NCBI GenBank assembly: GCA_023525975.1
Contig: CM042021.1
Span: 106,685,501-106,749,500 of the forward strand
Direction of reading: 5' to 3'
Length of the DNA stretch: 64,000 bases
Origin: Smallanthus sonchifolius
Taxonomy: Eukaryota > Streptophyta > Magnoliopsida > Asterales > Asteraceae
Part shown: one piece after another, positions 45,393 to 56,587 of the stretch
Layout: each line of letters opens with the position of its first letter
Position numbering within the stretch: the first letter of the stretch is position 1
Translations under genes and position numbers: made by a program
Notes under the pieces: model-generated
Database searches by the model: none
Told to the model about the DNA's origin: nothing
What the model saw: the letters and a program-made list of their open reading frames with translations, nothing else

Positions 45393-46659
45393 CCCTATGC
45401 TAACAGTTTCAGTATTACCGATTACCCTAAGATGAATACTCGCAAGATATCATGATTTTAAATTCAATTAATTCCTAAACAACACTCACAGGATATTTAA
45501 TCTTACTAGCTGGCTGTGTCTACCAAAACATCACTAATTAGACGCGTTTTCTATTATTTATTCCTTTAAAACTAAACAAGCAGATCTAGTTGTACTATCA
45601 TTTTGCATTTATTATGCAAAAACTTTGGACTTCAAAGGACATTTTTTTCAAAATTTTTCAATTTTTTTGTATTTTTGTAAAATAAAATAAAACAAACCTA
45701 GACAACTAGACGCAATCCCATCCCGACACTTGAAAGACACATTGTCCTCAATGTGAACTGAGACACAACTATAAATAAAAATATAAAAATAAACAAGAAT
45801 CGACTTAGCTGGTAATGTAGCAGTGAATGGTCGCCAACTTCATTCTTCCTCGTGTGCACCGTATAGCATTTCGGTCGCGGTTGCACAATTGACCGTCGGG
45901 TTGCTTTTACAAGATAAATAAGAAAAGATCGACCCCGCCCGAATAGAGATTGAGTATGGACAGAGCAATTAGTACTTGCACAATAAAACTCAAACAAACA
46001 CGCAACATTGAACTAACTTAATATAGACTCAAACTAAAATGAAAGACTCAACTGACTCACTAAAACTCAAGATAGAAGAGGGAAACGTACCCGATGAGTG
46101 GTAGACACATAGACATGAATGCCACTAGCAAAGTAGATCATCGGTCATGAAAGGTTTCTATGTTTCCCATGGTCGTGGTCGTAGATGATGTGGTATCATA
46201 GTGATAGTGTGGTGGTGGTGGTGAATGGGTATGGGAAACCATGGGAAACAAAGGAATAAGGGTAAAACCAGGAGAACCCCACGTACCGCGAAGATCCAGG
46301 AGCCACTCCTCGCGTACCGCGAGGAGTTGCAAATCAAGCCGACTCATTCCTAGACCTCTCGCATACCGCGAGACACCACAGACAAAAGCTCGCGTACCGC
46401 GAAGGACCCCTATGACAGAAAGTTAAGGGGGTTTTAATACTTAGAAAATATTTCACCCCATAAACTTCTTTTCACCCAAATTCATTAAAAACCTATCCCA
46501 AGAATAAAAAAAAATGTAAAAATACCTGGAACTTCATTCCTGATGATTCTCCTCACCGAATCAAGCGCGAATCCCTGCAAAACATGAGAAAAAAAAACAC
46601 GCATACCGAAAAACAAAAAAATGACACGAAAATAGACTCAAGAAATGTACAAACTACAC
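45393..46659 (-). other. 3' untranslated interior of Athila-like copy A
   Basis: Matches the plus-strand copy from about 63250 to the window end, including a second palindrome cluster (units near 46277, 46307, 46355 and 46389) and the text TTTGAGTC...AATGTTGCG near 45990-46060. No coding frame is shared with copy B here. Confidence 0.55.
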
Positions 46660-47037
46660 ATCCTAGGCACTTGCCCGAGACTTAAACAAGCCGATCAGGA
46701 GCTTCTCCTTAATCCTATCCGGAACCGCCTTCATCCTGTGCGTTCTACCGGTCCTCCATAACCTCAACACACTCATATTCCTACCAAGCAGTGGACTCTT
46801 ATCACCTTCATCTATCAAATATTTCCACCATAACTTATACCTACCCGGTCCGAAGATGACACTGTTCAAGTAACCAAGTTGTTTATCACCCCTAGATGTC
46901 CCCACACTTGGGGTTCGCATTCTCCCTAAATCACATACATATCTCAATGCACGAATTCTCTTACGGGGTGGCCTAGACTTAGACGTCTTAGAACTAGGGA
47001 TTGGCTCAATGGTTTTCCCCTCAGAATGGACACATAT
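46660..47037 (-). pseudogene. Conserved element-encoded ORF 'X' (copy A)
   Basis: The open frame, cut at 47037 by a gypsy LTR, encodes RPPRKRIRAL, PSVG, GDKQLG, IFGPGRYKLWWK, SVLRLWRTGR, HRMKAVPDRIKEK and a stop. The same order of motifs occurs in copy B at 62960-63251. I do not recognise the domain; it lies where Athila elements may carry an env-like ORF, but it has no signal peptide or membrane segment. In aligned blocks most codon differences from copy B are synonymous, so it was probably a protein-coding part of the family. Function unknown. Confidence 0.55.
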
Positions 47038-49312
47038 TGTAACACTCGGATTTGTAAACCAATTTAAACTTTTTAAGAAATGCGGAATTTAGGTCCCAGA
47101 TGAACATTCACGTTCAAAAACTTAGTTCAATCACTTACATTATCATAAGTACAACAAAAGCTTCTATAGGAAAGTTTTAAACGGGTTATAGACCACTACA
47201 AATCCAAAGGACTTAAAACATAATATAATCCCATCCACGGGATAGTTTAAAACAAAACAAACATCCAAAACAGTCGTTGAGAATCCAACATTTGACTATG
47301 GCGTAACCCGAGATCATTCCGGAGCTTTTCCTACATCAAAACATCAAAAGGAACAAGGTTAATAAAGATAATTAGTCCTAGAGACTCCCAACAAGTCCCT
47401 ACAACAACAACAAGCCAAAACCCAAAAAACAATGAAATTCCAGCGTCTACCAGACCTAACTGGGCGTACCATACGCTAGTAGGCGTATGGAACGCAAGTC
47501 TGGGCGTATGGGATGCCAGCATCAGGTAGGAATGGCTCAAATGCAGTTTTTCAGCTTTTACAACTTCCCGTCAACTGACCCGATTGCATTTTCAAGCCAA
47601 TATGGTATACATACTCATATTTAGACATCATTTAAGGTCACCCTTATCTACCAACATACATTAGTTAGTTTTTCATCTTCTAACCCGAGTATCACTAAAC
47701 GTTTCCCGTTCATTAAGCGTTTAAATACAAGTTCCACCAATACATTGGTTTAGGTACATATTAACCTACAACTATAGACATATAACAAACAATACAAGTC
47801 TAGTGTTTTACCATCCATTTATCTTGACATATCCACATGTCTAATGAGAGTATTTGACTCCATGTCACCTCATGAAGCACTTAACTTCATGCCATCCATG
47901 AAGTGTTTTACTTCACTTCCACTCGTGAGGAATATGACCTAATTTCCAACTGTGAAGTATATTACTTTAGTTAACTCCCCCATGAAGTATCCACACTTTA
48001 TGTTATTCAACCAATTTGTCAAATTTATACTAACGGGTCGACTCAACAACACATCAAGGCAATTTTATATAATTTCACACAACTAATCAATTTAGTGACT
48101 CTAACCACTTTGAGTCTTTCATTCCTTTTGATCACATAAGTTGGTCTAGATTAGTTATTCACTACTTGATCTAGTTTCACATATTACCACATCCCAATGG
48201 CTTAGTTTGACCAAATATCCACATTAAGTCAAACATATAAATTCTACTATAACCAACATAACTTGACCATATACCATACAATTCAATCATCATATTAACA
48301 TGTAAATAGCATATCACATAACTACTTACACAAGACTACTTACACAAGACTACATATCTAATACTATGTAAGTGCAAGGCACTTACCTTTTAGGTTTGAT
48401 GATTCCGGTTGCTCTTTGACCTTGATCACTTGATTACCTAAACAATTCAACTTGTTTAGTAATCTAAAGTCTAAATATCCACCAACTAGGTATCCACACC
48501 ATCCCAAGACCTTATGATCTTTACCCTTAATCAAGGCTTGGTTATTCAAGCTTCACACAAGCTTTTAACCTTACAAAATCATAATCTACCCATTTGACCC
48601 GTTAAGGTTTTTACCCAAAATCTCTATTTCCATCTAAAACAAAATTCACCAAAACAATTGGGTTTTCTATATGAAATTGTGTTTATCTAACACCATAAAC
48701 ACTAGTACATATCCAATTACCCAATCAAACACTGCAGATTCAAAACCCTTAATTTGGGTCTCAAGAACCCCAATTTTCAAAACTTCAAATTAGATGGAAT
48801 TAGATTGAATTGGTTGTACTTCTAGCTTTAGTAATTCTAGATTAACAATCCTTTTCAATAAAACATCATTTACAACTCAAATTCCCGTCCATTAAGGTTC
48901 ACCCACTTAACCTTGCATCATGAACATGAAATTTAGATGGAGGAAAGAGTTAAGAATGGTTCTTACTTGATTAGATGAAGGTGTTGTGCAAGTCAACCCT
49001 TAAATTCAGCACATGCAAGCTCCAATTCATTGTTCTTGATCAAAGACCATCTTCTCCCTTTTGCTCCTTTGAAAATCATGACACACACACATACACATCT
49101 GAGGTGTGTGTGTCGCCACCCCCTTACAAGACCAAATTGAGTTTGGTCCAAATACAACTCTAGTCCCTCCAATATGTAATTAGACTCTTTCATCTCAAAC
49201 TTAGGTTATTTAGTGAAATAAATACACCCATCCACTTTCATTTTTATTTATAAACACCCCCTATAATATAATAAATATATCATAGGATAAACCTAAAAAT
49301 CGGTCCATTACA
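47038..49312 (-). mobile_element. 3' LTR of a Ty3/gypsy chromovirus
   Basis: On the minus strand it starts TGTAATGGACCGATTTTT and ends ATCCGAGTGTTACA. A purine tract, TTAGGGGGAGTGATT, lies just before its start (49313-49330) and the integrase-chromodomain end just beyond that. It is 2275 bp, of the same family as 34197-36456. It inserted into Athila-like copy A; the left flank is CATAT. Confidence 0.85.
47871..47915. repeat. Hairpins in the gypsy 3' LTR
   Basis: CATGAAG-[7]-CTTCATG at 47871-47891 and TGAAGT-[5]-ACTTCA at 47899-47915, followed by worn units to about 48005. This is the same array as at 35040-35172 in the solo LTR of this family. Confidence 0.65.
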
Positions 49313-49330
49313 AATCACTCCCCCTAATTT
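49313..49330 (-). other. Polypurine tract
   Basis: Minus strand TTAGGGGGAGTGATT directly before the LTR start TGTAATGG. It would prime plus-strand synthesis in the gypsy element. Confidence 0.7.
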
Positions 49331-49344
49331 TGGGTTTCGTCCCC

Positions 49345-50747
49345 GAAACCCGCCATTAGATAAATAGATTTGGGTAATACTTGAGCATCTCATCTTCCGA
49401 TTGCCAAGTAGTTTCCGCCCCCTTTCTATGTTTCCAACAAACCAACACTTGGCTAATTTGCTTATTCCGCAAGCTTTTCACCTTTCTATCTAAGATAGCC
49501 ACCGTTTCTTCCATGTAGTTCAATCTCTCATCTATTTCAATATCATCGATCGGCACAAATGTGGATTCATCTGCCAAACACTTTCGTAGATGAGATACAT
49601 GAAACGTGTTATGAAGTTTACCTAATTCCACCGGTAACTCCAAACGATACGCCACCTTGCCAACTCGAGCAATAACTTAGAATGGTCCGATAAAACGGGG
49701 ACTTAACTTCCCACGTTTCCGGAACCGAATCACCCCTTTCCATGGGGAAACTTTTAACAACACAAAATCTCCCATTTGGAATTCGATCGGCCTCCTCCTT
49801 TTGTCCACATAGGACTTTTGGCGATCTTGAGCGACTTTCAAGCGCACTTTAATTTGATCAATCCTTTCTGCCACACTCGCCACAACCTCCTTGCTACCAA
49901 GTTCTCGTTGACCAATTTCACCCAACATACCGGGGTTTGACACCATCTTTCGTACAACATTTAAAATGGAGGCATACCAATACTTGAATGGTAGCTATTG
50001 TTGTATGAAAATTCCGCCAACGGTAAATGGTCATCCTAACTACCACCAAAATCTAGCACACACGCTCGCAGCATATCTTCAAGCGTTTGGATCGTCCTCT
50101 CGCTTTGTCCATCCGTTTGTGGATGATAAGCGGTGCTAAGATTTAGCCTCGTTCCCAATTCCTCGTGAAATTTCTTCAAAAACCTGGAAGTAAAACGTGT
50201 GTCCCTATCTGACACAATAGACACGGGCACACCATGTCTTGACACAACTTCCTTTATGTATACATCCGCCAATCTTTTCAAAGAATAAATTTCCTTAATC
50301 GAAAGGAAATGTGCACTTTTAGTCAATCGATCAACCACCACCCAAATTGCATCATAGCCTTTCCGGGTCTTAGGAAGTTTAGTGATCAAATCCATAGCAA
50401 GATTTTCCCATTTCCATTGAGGTACTTCAAGAGATTGAAGTTTCCTGCAAGGCTTTTGGTGTTCGGCCATCACCCTAAAGCACGTCAGACACCTTTCGAC
50501 ATACTTCACAATATCTCTCCTCATACCCGGCTATCAAAAGTTAAACCTCAAGTCATAGAACATTTTAGTAGCTCTCGGGTGGATAGAATATTTGGATTTA
50601 TGCGCCTCGCAAGAATGGTAGTCAAAACATTTGACAACCTAGGAATCCATATTCTACCAAAACATGACTTCAACCCCATGCTATTCTCTTCAAGCTTATC
50701 CGCATAGGGAACCAATCGTTCCTTTTTCAAATCTCCTCCGAGTGCTA
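49345..50747 (-). pseudogene. Gypsy integrase and chromodomain
   Basis: From high to low coordinates: the end of RNase H/linker (KKERLVPYADKLEENSMG), zinc-binding region (VERCLTC), catalytic core with MDLITKLP, VSDRDTRFTS and QSERTIQTLEDML (the D, D and E positions), C-terminal DFVLLKVSPWKG and RGKLSPRFIGPF, then HVSHLRKCL and a chromodomain ending VCWKHRKGAETTWQSEDEM. This fits the Tekay/Del branch of plant chromoviruses, whose chromodomain guides insertion into heterochromatin. It is broken by a TAG in 'FGGS*DD', a frame change near 49950, and a TAG in 'FIGPF*VIARVG'. The coding region is also cut at 50747 by a solo LTR and resumes at 53957. Confidence 0.9.
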
Positions 50748-52106
50748 TGTGACAATCCGAACTTTCTAGGTTAACTCCGTTATTATGATCCAGTTAAATC
50801 CTAACTCAGTTAACTCATTTCAAACCTCAAGGAATATTTCTGTCAAATATTAAACTAAAACTATAGGGACTAGCTGAGGCATTAGTCCAAACCCATTCTG
50901 TTGACCTTGAGGTAAAAACCACATGTTATTTGTGTTCCTGATGACTTTGAAAGTCAAACTAACAAGTTCTTAACCCAATTCTAACCCCAGGGACCAATTC
51001 TGTCATAATCCAAACTCCATTACATGAAACTGCAAGGACTAGTTGTGTAAATACTCAAAAGTCAAATCTGTTGACTTGAAAAGTCAAAATTGAGTGAGAA
51101 TTGCTTCGTTTGACTTTTGAAAGTCAAACTCGTAACCCCTTTGATCCAAATTCGCATTGCATAACCGAAATTCGTCCAATTCGTAACTGATCTGCATGAT
51201 TAACACTATAAACTCTCATCATTAGAGCATTAACAACATCATTGATTCGAATTTAAACCCAATTATGAGCTCTTAAGTCAAAACCGTAGACCCACTAAGA
51301 AAAAACAATCGAATTCGACAAATTCCAATTACCAACTCACAAGAAAACACCCTGCACACCTTAATAGAGCATCCCTGGAACTTTTGCACAACTCAATTCG
51401 ATCGGAATCAAAGCCGGAGTCGTCGGGGCCAAACCCGTCGAAGTAGGAACCCCATTTGGTCGAGCACCTTCAATTTATATTTGATTCTGGTAATAGATCG
51501 CATCCTTGGTTTCGCTACAGTCTCTAGGACAAAAGCCCTATCCTAATTTGGGCCTACATTATCGATTTGTATGTGAACCAGTATCTAGGTTTCATACGAT
51601 TTTGGTTTAGTCGAACCCTAGAAATTTATTATCGATTAAAGAAATCAAACCATCCTTAGACTCATCTCAATGCCTACATTGAAAGCCCTATCAAAGCTAG
51701 GGCTTTTAACATCAAATCGTTGATGAACCGAATCTAGGGTTCATAGTGTATTCGGGTTTAATCGAACACTAGCCTAAACTTGATCTCAATCCAATTAAAT
51801 TATATGAATAGATTCATAATCAACTCTTTGAAAGCCCTATGAATCCAACAAGTTATATTATCGGATTTAATCATTTTGATTTATGGATTAGAACCTAGGG
51901 TTTTCGGTTTCTAAAACAGAGATTTAACGACCTTAAATAAGTTGTTTTTACAATTAAATCAAACCACTTGTTCGCCTTTTCTCGATTAACAAAACCCCTA
52001 TACCCAATGGATCAATCGCGACCGAAATCAGTGGTTTTAGGGGTGGAGTTTGAATCGGATTAGCATAAAGGAGAAGAACACAGGACAGTTCCTTGTTAAA
52101 TCTAAT

Positions 52107-52192
52107 CAGAACCGGTTGCGCCCTAGCGGGCGGACATGGTTAAACCTTTGTACTTGCACAAAGGAGACCCGGGTTCGAATTCGGTCTCCTGT
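52107..52192 (+). repeat. tRNA-like segment in the solo LTR
   Basis: GGTTGCGCCCTAGCGGGC, then CCTTTGT-[6]-ACAAAGG as an anticodon-like stem and GGGTTCGAATTC as a Pol III B-box-like T loop, followed by a T-rich run. A full cloverleaf does not form, so it is probably a SINE-like or chance tRNA-derived insert rather than a tRNA gene. Confidence 0.35.
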
Positions 52193-52826
52193 ATTATTTT
52201 TTCTAGGCATTTTCCTTGGATTCTTTTTAATAAAAAATCAACCCCTATATTATTTTAAGTAATATATCAATGTATTTTATAATTGAAATCACCCGTAGGC
52301 TCGGGTTTGGTTTTCTTTTAAATTTAATCTCGTGTAACTTTTCAAACTAATTAATAATATAATTATTTATATTATTTACTCACGTTTAATATCCTCAAAT
52401 AAAAATAATATATTTATTATTTTTGTCACGTAAATGATTATCGTATATTTTTCTACGAGTTCAAAAATAATATATTATTATATTATTTTCTTAGGCCGTT
52501 ATTAAATGGCACAAACGCGCGAATATATATCTTTTAATTAATATCCTTCGTAATTGGAGACGTTCGACACAAAACGTATTTATCTTATTTTTATTATATT
52601 AAGAAATCATTATTCCCGTGAACATGTTCGTCTACTCGTTGATACTAAGTATGTTCTAGGACGTTCAAATATCCCGTGTCGTCGTCACAAAATCCCATGT
52701 GTCACTAATTGTTATGTTTATAATTCTAGGGCATACTTAAGCCGTTGCAGGCTAACACTTGTGCGCCAAATCTCATATTTGTGTGATACTACCTCCTACG
52801 CAATGCATGTGAGTTTCATGGCCCCA

Positions 52827-53252
52827 TTTTACTTGTTTTCCTAGGGGGGGAGAAACATGCATACTCACAAACATTATTTTACTTGTTTTCCTATTGGGGG
52901 AGAAACATGCATACTCACAAACATTATTTTTACTTGTTTTCCTATTGGGGGAGAAACATGCATACTCACAAATATTATTTTACTTGTTTTCCCGTTGAGG
53001 AGAAACGTGCATACTCACAAACATTATTTTACTTGTTTTCCCGTTGGGGAGAAACATGCATACGCACAAACAGTATTTTACTTGTTTTCCCGTTGGGGAG
53101 GAACATGCATACAAACGAATATCATTTTACTTGTTTTCCCATTGGGGAGAAACATGCGTACAAACAAACATTATCTTACTTGTTTTCCCGTTGGGGAGAA
53201 ACATGCATACGAACAGGCATCCGTTACATGTCTCCCAGCCAGGGAGAGACAT
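52827..53252. repeat. Tandem array, about 51 bp, eight units, hairpin-forming
   Basis: Each unit carries GTTTTCCC-[4]-GGGAGAAAC, pairing with one bulge. The last unit (53228-53252) reads ATGTCTCCC-[5]-GGGAGAGACAT instead, where both arms change together. The open frames through the array arise from its period and are not genes. Confidence 0.75.
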
Positions 53253-53956
53253 ACGCATGGACATGGATCACATATTATTTCATTACCACTTATGTATTTA
53301 AGCGTAAACACTATCATGAAAGTCCTCACATCAAACCGTTAATATGGACTTAGCGAGGTAATTTGAGTAGTACTATTGGGTTTGACAAACCCCACCCGGG
53401 CTAGTCGCGCCTGCACGATTGGAGGTCGAACGGGTGTGGATTGGCCTAAACATATTAGTCAGGGTTGATAGACCTGACTGGAGGCAAACAAACAAACAAA
53501 CAAACAGTCAGCTTCGGTTGCGAGCACTTAGAGTAACTTGTATATTATCTAGCTAGCAATAGGTGTGACTTACGTATGTGGATCCAGTAACACTCAAACA
53601 GTTTATTTACATACAAACCTATGAACTCACCAACCTCGTGTTGACACTTTTTCTTACATGTTTCTCAGGTTGCTTTGGCACAGGTTGCACACTTAGGACA
53701 TGCATGGAGTCCTACTGTCATATCATTCATTTCAAACATTTTAAACAGTTTTACTTATTTACATTAATTGACGCTTGTTGCGTGTAATTACTTTTGATTT
53801 CATTCTAACGTTTACGCTTTCGCATTTAACTCTGAACATTTATGTTATGAATTTTTAAGTCTCATATAGTGTCGTTTGATGTAACAAATGACTGAGATCC
53901 TGGTATGTCACCTTCCAAACGGTAAAACTCCGTTAGTGGAATTTGGGGGTGTGACA

Positions 53957-54323
53957 TGCTAAAACTTGAGCCTCCCGGATTTGATCAACAAGAGATGAAG
54001 AGATAATCATTTTAAACGACTTCACCTTAATAGGTGTATGACTAACCTTCCGACTGAGTTCATCCGCCACCACATTGGCCTTACCCGAATGATTGAGTAT
54101 GTCACAGTCATAATCCTTGACTAATTCAAGCCACCTCCTTTGTCTCATATTGAGATCTTTTTGGTTGATGAAGTACTTGAGACTTTTGTGGTCCGTGTAA
54201 ATTGTACAATGCACTCCATAAAGATAATGCCTCTAGATCTTTAGTGCGAATACCAAGGCTGCCAACTCCAATTCGTGGGTAGGATATTTCGCCTCATGAA
54301 CTTTCAATTGCTTAGAAGCGTAG
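53957..54323 (-). pseudogene. Gypsy RNase H (same element as 49345-50747)
   Basis: The frame reads YASKQLKVHEAKYPTHELEL, ALVFALKI, a TAG in place of W, RHYLYGVHCTIYTDHKSLKY, QRRWLELVKDYDCDI and ADELSRK: the RNase H domain with its D and E positions. It degrades the RNA of the RNA-DNA hybrid during reverse transcription. It is bounded by the solo LTR at 53956 and by another LTR element at 54324, which removes the RT from view. Confidence 0.9.
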
Positions 54324-56572
54324 TGTGACACCCGACAAATTCCGGTTAACCCCGTTAACCTAAACTGCGTTATCTCACAAAATACAAGGACCAAACCTGT
54401 CAAATCTCAAACCAACACCAAACTACAAGGACTATTTCTGTATTTAACCAAAACCCAAGTTGGCACGGTCACGCTAGTGCACGAGCACGGTCACGCTAGG
54501 TGCGTGAACACGGTCACGCCTAACGCCAGGCACAGTCGTGCCTCATGTAGTCAAGACGCAAATCAATTCAGTAACGTCCCATACCGTTAGGATATGAAGT
54601 TGTAACGTAACCTGGTTAATGGCGATCATCATTGAGTCATTATCTTGCGAATAAACACTCGTAATGATCAAATTAAACTCCATTATGGTCCTTAATCTCA
54701 TAACCGTCGATCCCATTATCAAATCCTTTGAATTCAATCATTTTGGATCACCTCTGCGCAAACAAACTACACACACACCTTGTACGAACATCTGTGAAGC
54801 CTTTGCACACTCTAATTTTGCCGGAGAAGAAGCCGGAGTCGCTGGAGATCAAGTCGGGACTCCATTTGGTCGAGCTCTATCGATTCGATAGCGAACTAAA
54901 CACATCCTCAGACTCATTTCAATCCCTTGAGTGAAACCCCTAACCTATTCAAGGCTTATATCATCGAATTAAACTCGAATCAGACCTAGGGTTCATCACG
55001 TTTTTGGTTTAATCGAACCCTGGTCTAGACACGATCTCAATCCAATTAATTTGCATGGTTAGATTCACAAACACCCACTCAGTGAAAGCCCCATGATTCC
55101 AACAGTTAATCTTACAAGATTTAATCAATTTGTTTTCTAGAAGAGTCCAGACACGGTCGTGCTAATCTATTAGCACGGTCGTGCCTCGTGACCAGGCATG
55201 GTTGTGCCTCCTGGCTAGGCACGGTCGCGGCCCATGCCTAAGCACGGTCGTGCCCATACCCTGGCACGGTCGTGTGTCCCTTTGGTCTTTTGAACAGAAT
55301 ACATTCTATGCTATTTTAATATTATAATTAGTTCCATTCGTTACCGGAAAACACCCGTGTGCTCGGGATTGAATTTCTAATTAATTCTAAATGTTATTTT
55401 CATTTTAAAAATAATATATTTATTATTTTCATTTAAACAATTGTTTCGTTCACAATATCACACGGATTAATATTAAATATTTTATATCGAGTTTGGTAGT
55501 GTTTTTCACATACCACATCCGTGTTAAAAACCATACTAGGGATTCTTTAATCCTGATGACAAGATTGCGTATTCGTTGTTCAAAAGCATATTGATCACTT
55601 CCAGTCTTTCCCGTGTCGTCGTCACAAAATCCTTTGTGTTCCTAACAATCATAAACATATTCTAGGGCATTCGTAGACTGTTCACGTACGATCCATTTGT
55701 GGTTTTGTTGAATCCTTGTAGGGTGCTAATTACTACGCATTACACAACTCAGGTGAGTTTACATAGCCCCTGTTTCTTTTTGTACATTTTTGGGGTGAAA
55801 CATGATTACTCAATAACACACTATTTACAATTACATACATACAATTCTACAATATGATCATATGTGTTTATTTGTGCTTTGTGCTTGAATGCTAACTGTT
55901 AAGGCTACATATACATGACATACTCGTGTAATCATTAACACATTACATCAGGATAACATTTTATTGTTATGCCCTACATCAGGATAACATGTGTTGTTAT
56001 GCCTTACATTTACATCAGGAAAATATGTGTTGTTATGCCCTACATTTACATCAGAATAACATTTGATTGTTATGCCCTACATCAGGATAACATGTGTTTT
56101 TATGCCCTACATTTACATCAGGATAACATGTGTTGTTATGCCCTACATTTACATCAGGATAACATGTGTTGTTATGCACTTTAGTTACAAGGTTACATTT
56201 GTGCAACTAGCTTAACTTAGATTCTCCATAAATGCTTTATAAACCATGTATCAAATGATTTATACACAAAACATTTGAACCTTACTTGTGGTGTCAAAAC
56301 CTATGTATTCTCACCAACTATTTTTAGTTGACACTGTTTTCATCATGTTTCAGGTACTAGGGTATGAGATCATATGCAAGATACTATATATAGGATTTGG
56401 ACTTAGTAAACAAAGAAATTGAACATGTTGATGTATTTGATTTTGGTTGTTGATTTGAACTATTGTAATGAAATCTTGATGTAATTAATATATGAATCTT
56501 TAATTGATCATGAGCTTATGAACAGTGCACACGTCCGCCCCGACGTATTCCGCCATCGGTTAGGGTGTGACA
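54324..56572 (+). mobile_element. 5' LTR of a second large LTR element
   Basis: It begins TGTGACACCCGACAAATTCC and ends GGTTAGGGTGTGACA, 2249 bp, and is followed by a primer-binding site, so it is a 5' LTR rather than a solo one. The left flank is CGTAG. It contains a 36-bp tandem array (55945-56180) and repeated 'gcacggtc(g/a)tgcc' motifs (54450-54545 and 55150-55275). The other LTR lies outside the window or beyond the nested Athila-like copy. Confidence 0.8.
55945..56180. repeat. Tandem array, 30-36 bp, with ATAACA/TGTTAT hairpins
   Basis: Units contain ATAACA-[5 or 6]-TGTTAT (for example 55953-55970 and 55984-56000) within 'tacatcagg...gcccta'. Here the stems are constant and the loops vary. 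The ORF across it is a product of the period. Confidence 0.75.
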
Positions 56573-56575
56573 GAT

Positions 56576-56587
56576 TGGTATAAGAGC
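56576..56587 (+). other. Primer-binding site (initiator tRNA-Met)
   Basis: TGGTATAAGAGC matches the complement of the initiator tRNA-Met 3' end with one mismatch (A for C), three bases after the LTR end. Confidence 0.75.

Larger units (their letters stand above)
50748..53956 (+). mobile_element. Solo LTR, 3.2 kb, inside the gypsy pol
   Basis: It begins TGTGACAATCCGAACTTTC and ends GTTAGTGGAATTTGGGGGTGTGACA (given here only to show TG...CA). The flanks are exactly TGCTA (50743-50747 and 53957-53961), and the gypsy frame resumes across it. Its start and a mid-LTR block (CGTGTCGTCGTCACAAAATC) match the LTR at 54324-56572, so the two are sister families. It has no coding region. It includes a roughly 51-bp tandem array (52827-53252) and a tRNA-like stretch near 52120. 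Confidence 0.9.

Noticed and set aside
52857..53353. Three overlapping plus-strand ORFs of 85-161 codons in different frames
   Set aside because: They run through the 51-bp tandem array; the same bases are open in all three frames because of the period. No domain and no independent coding signal.
55969..56184. 71-codon ORF rich in Y, I and C
   Set aside because: Translation of the 36-bp tandem repeat, not a gene.
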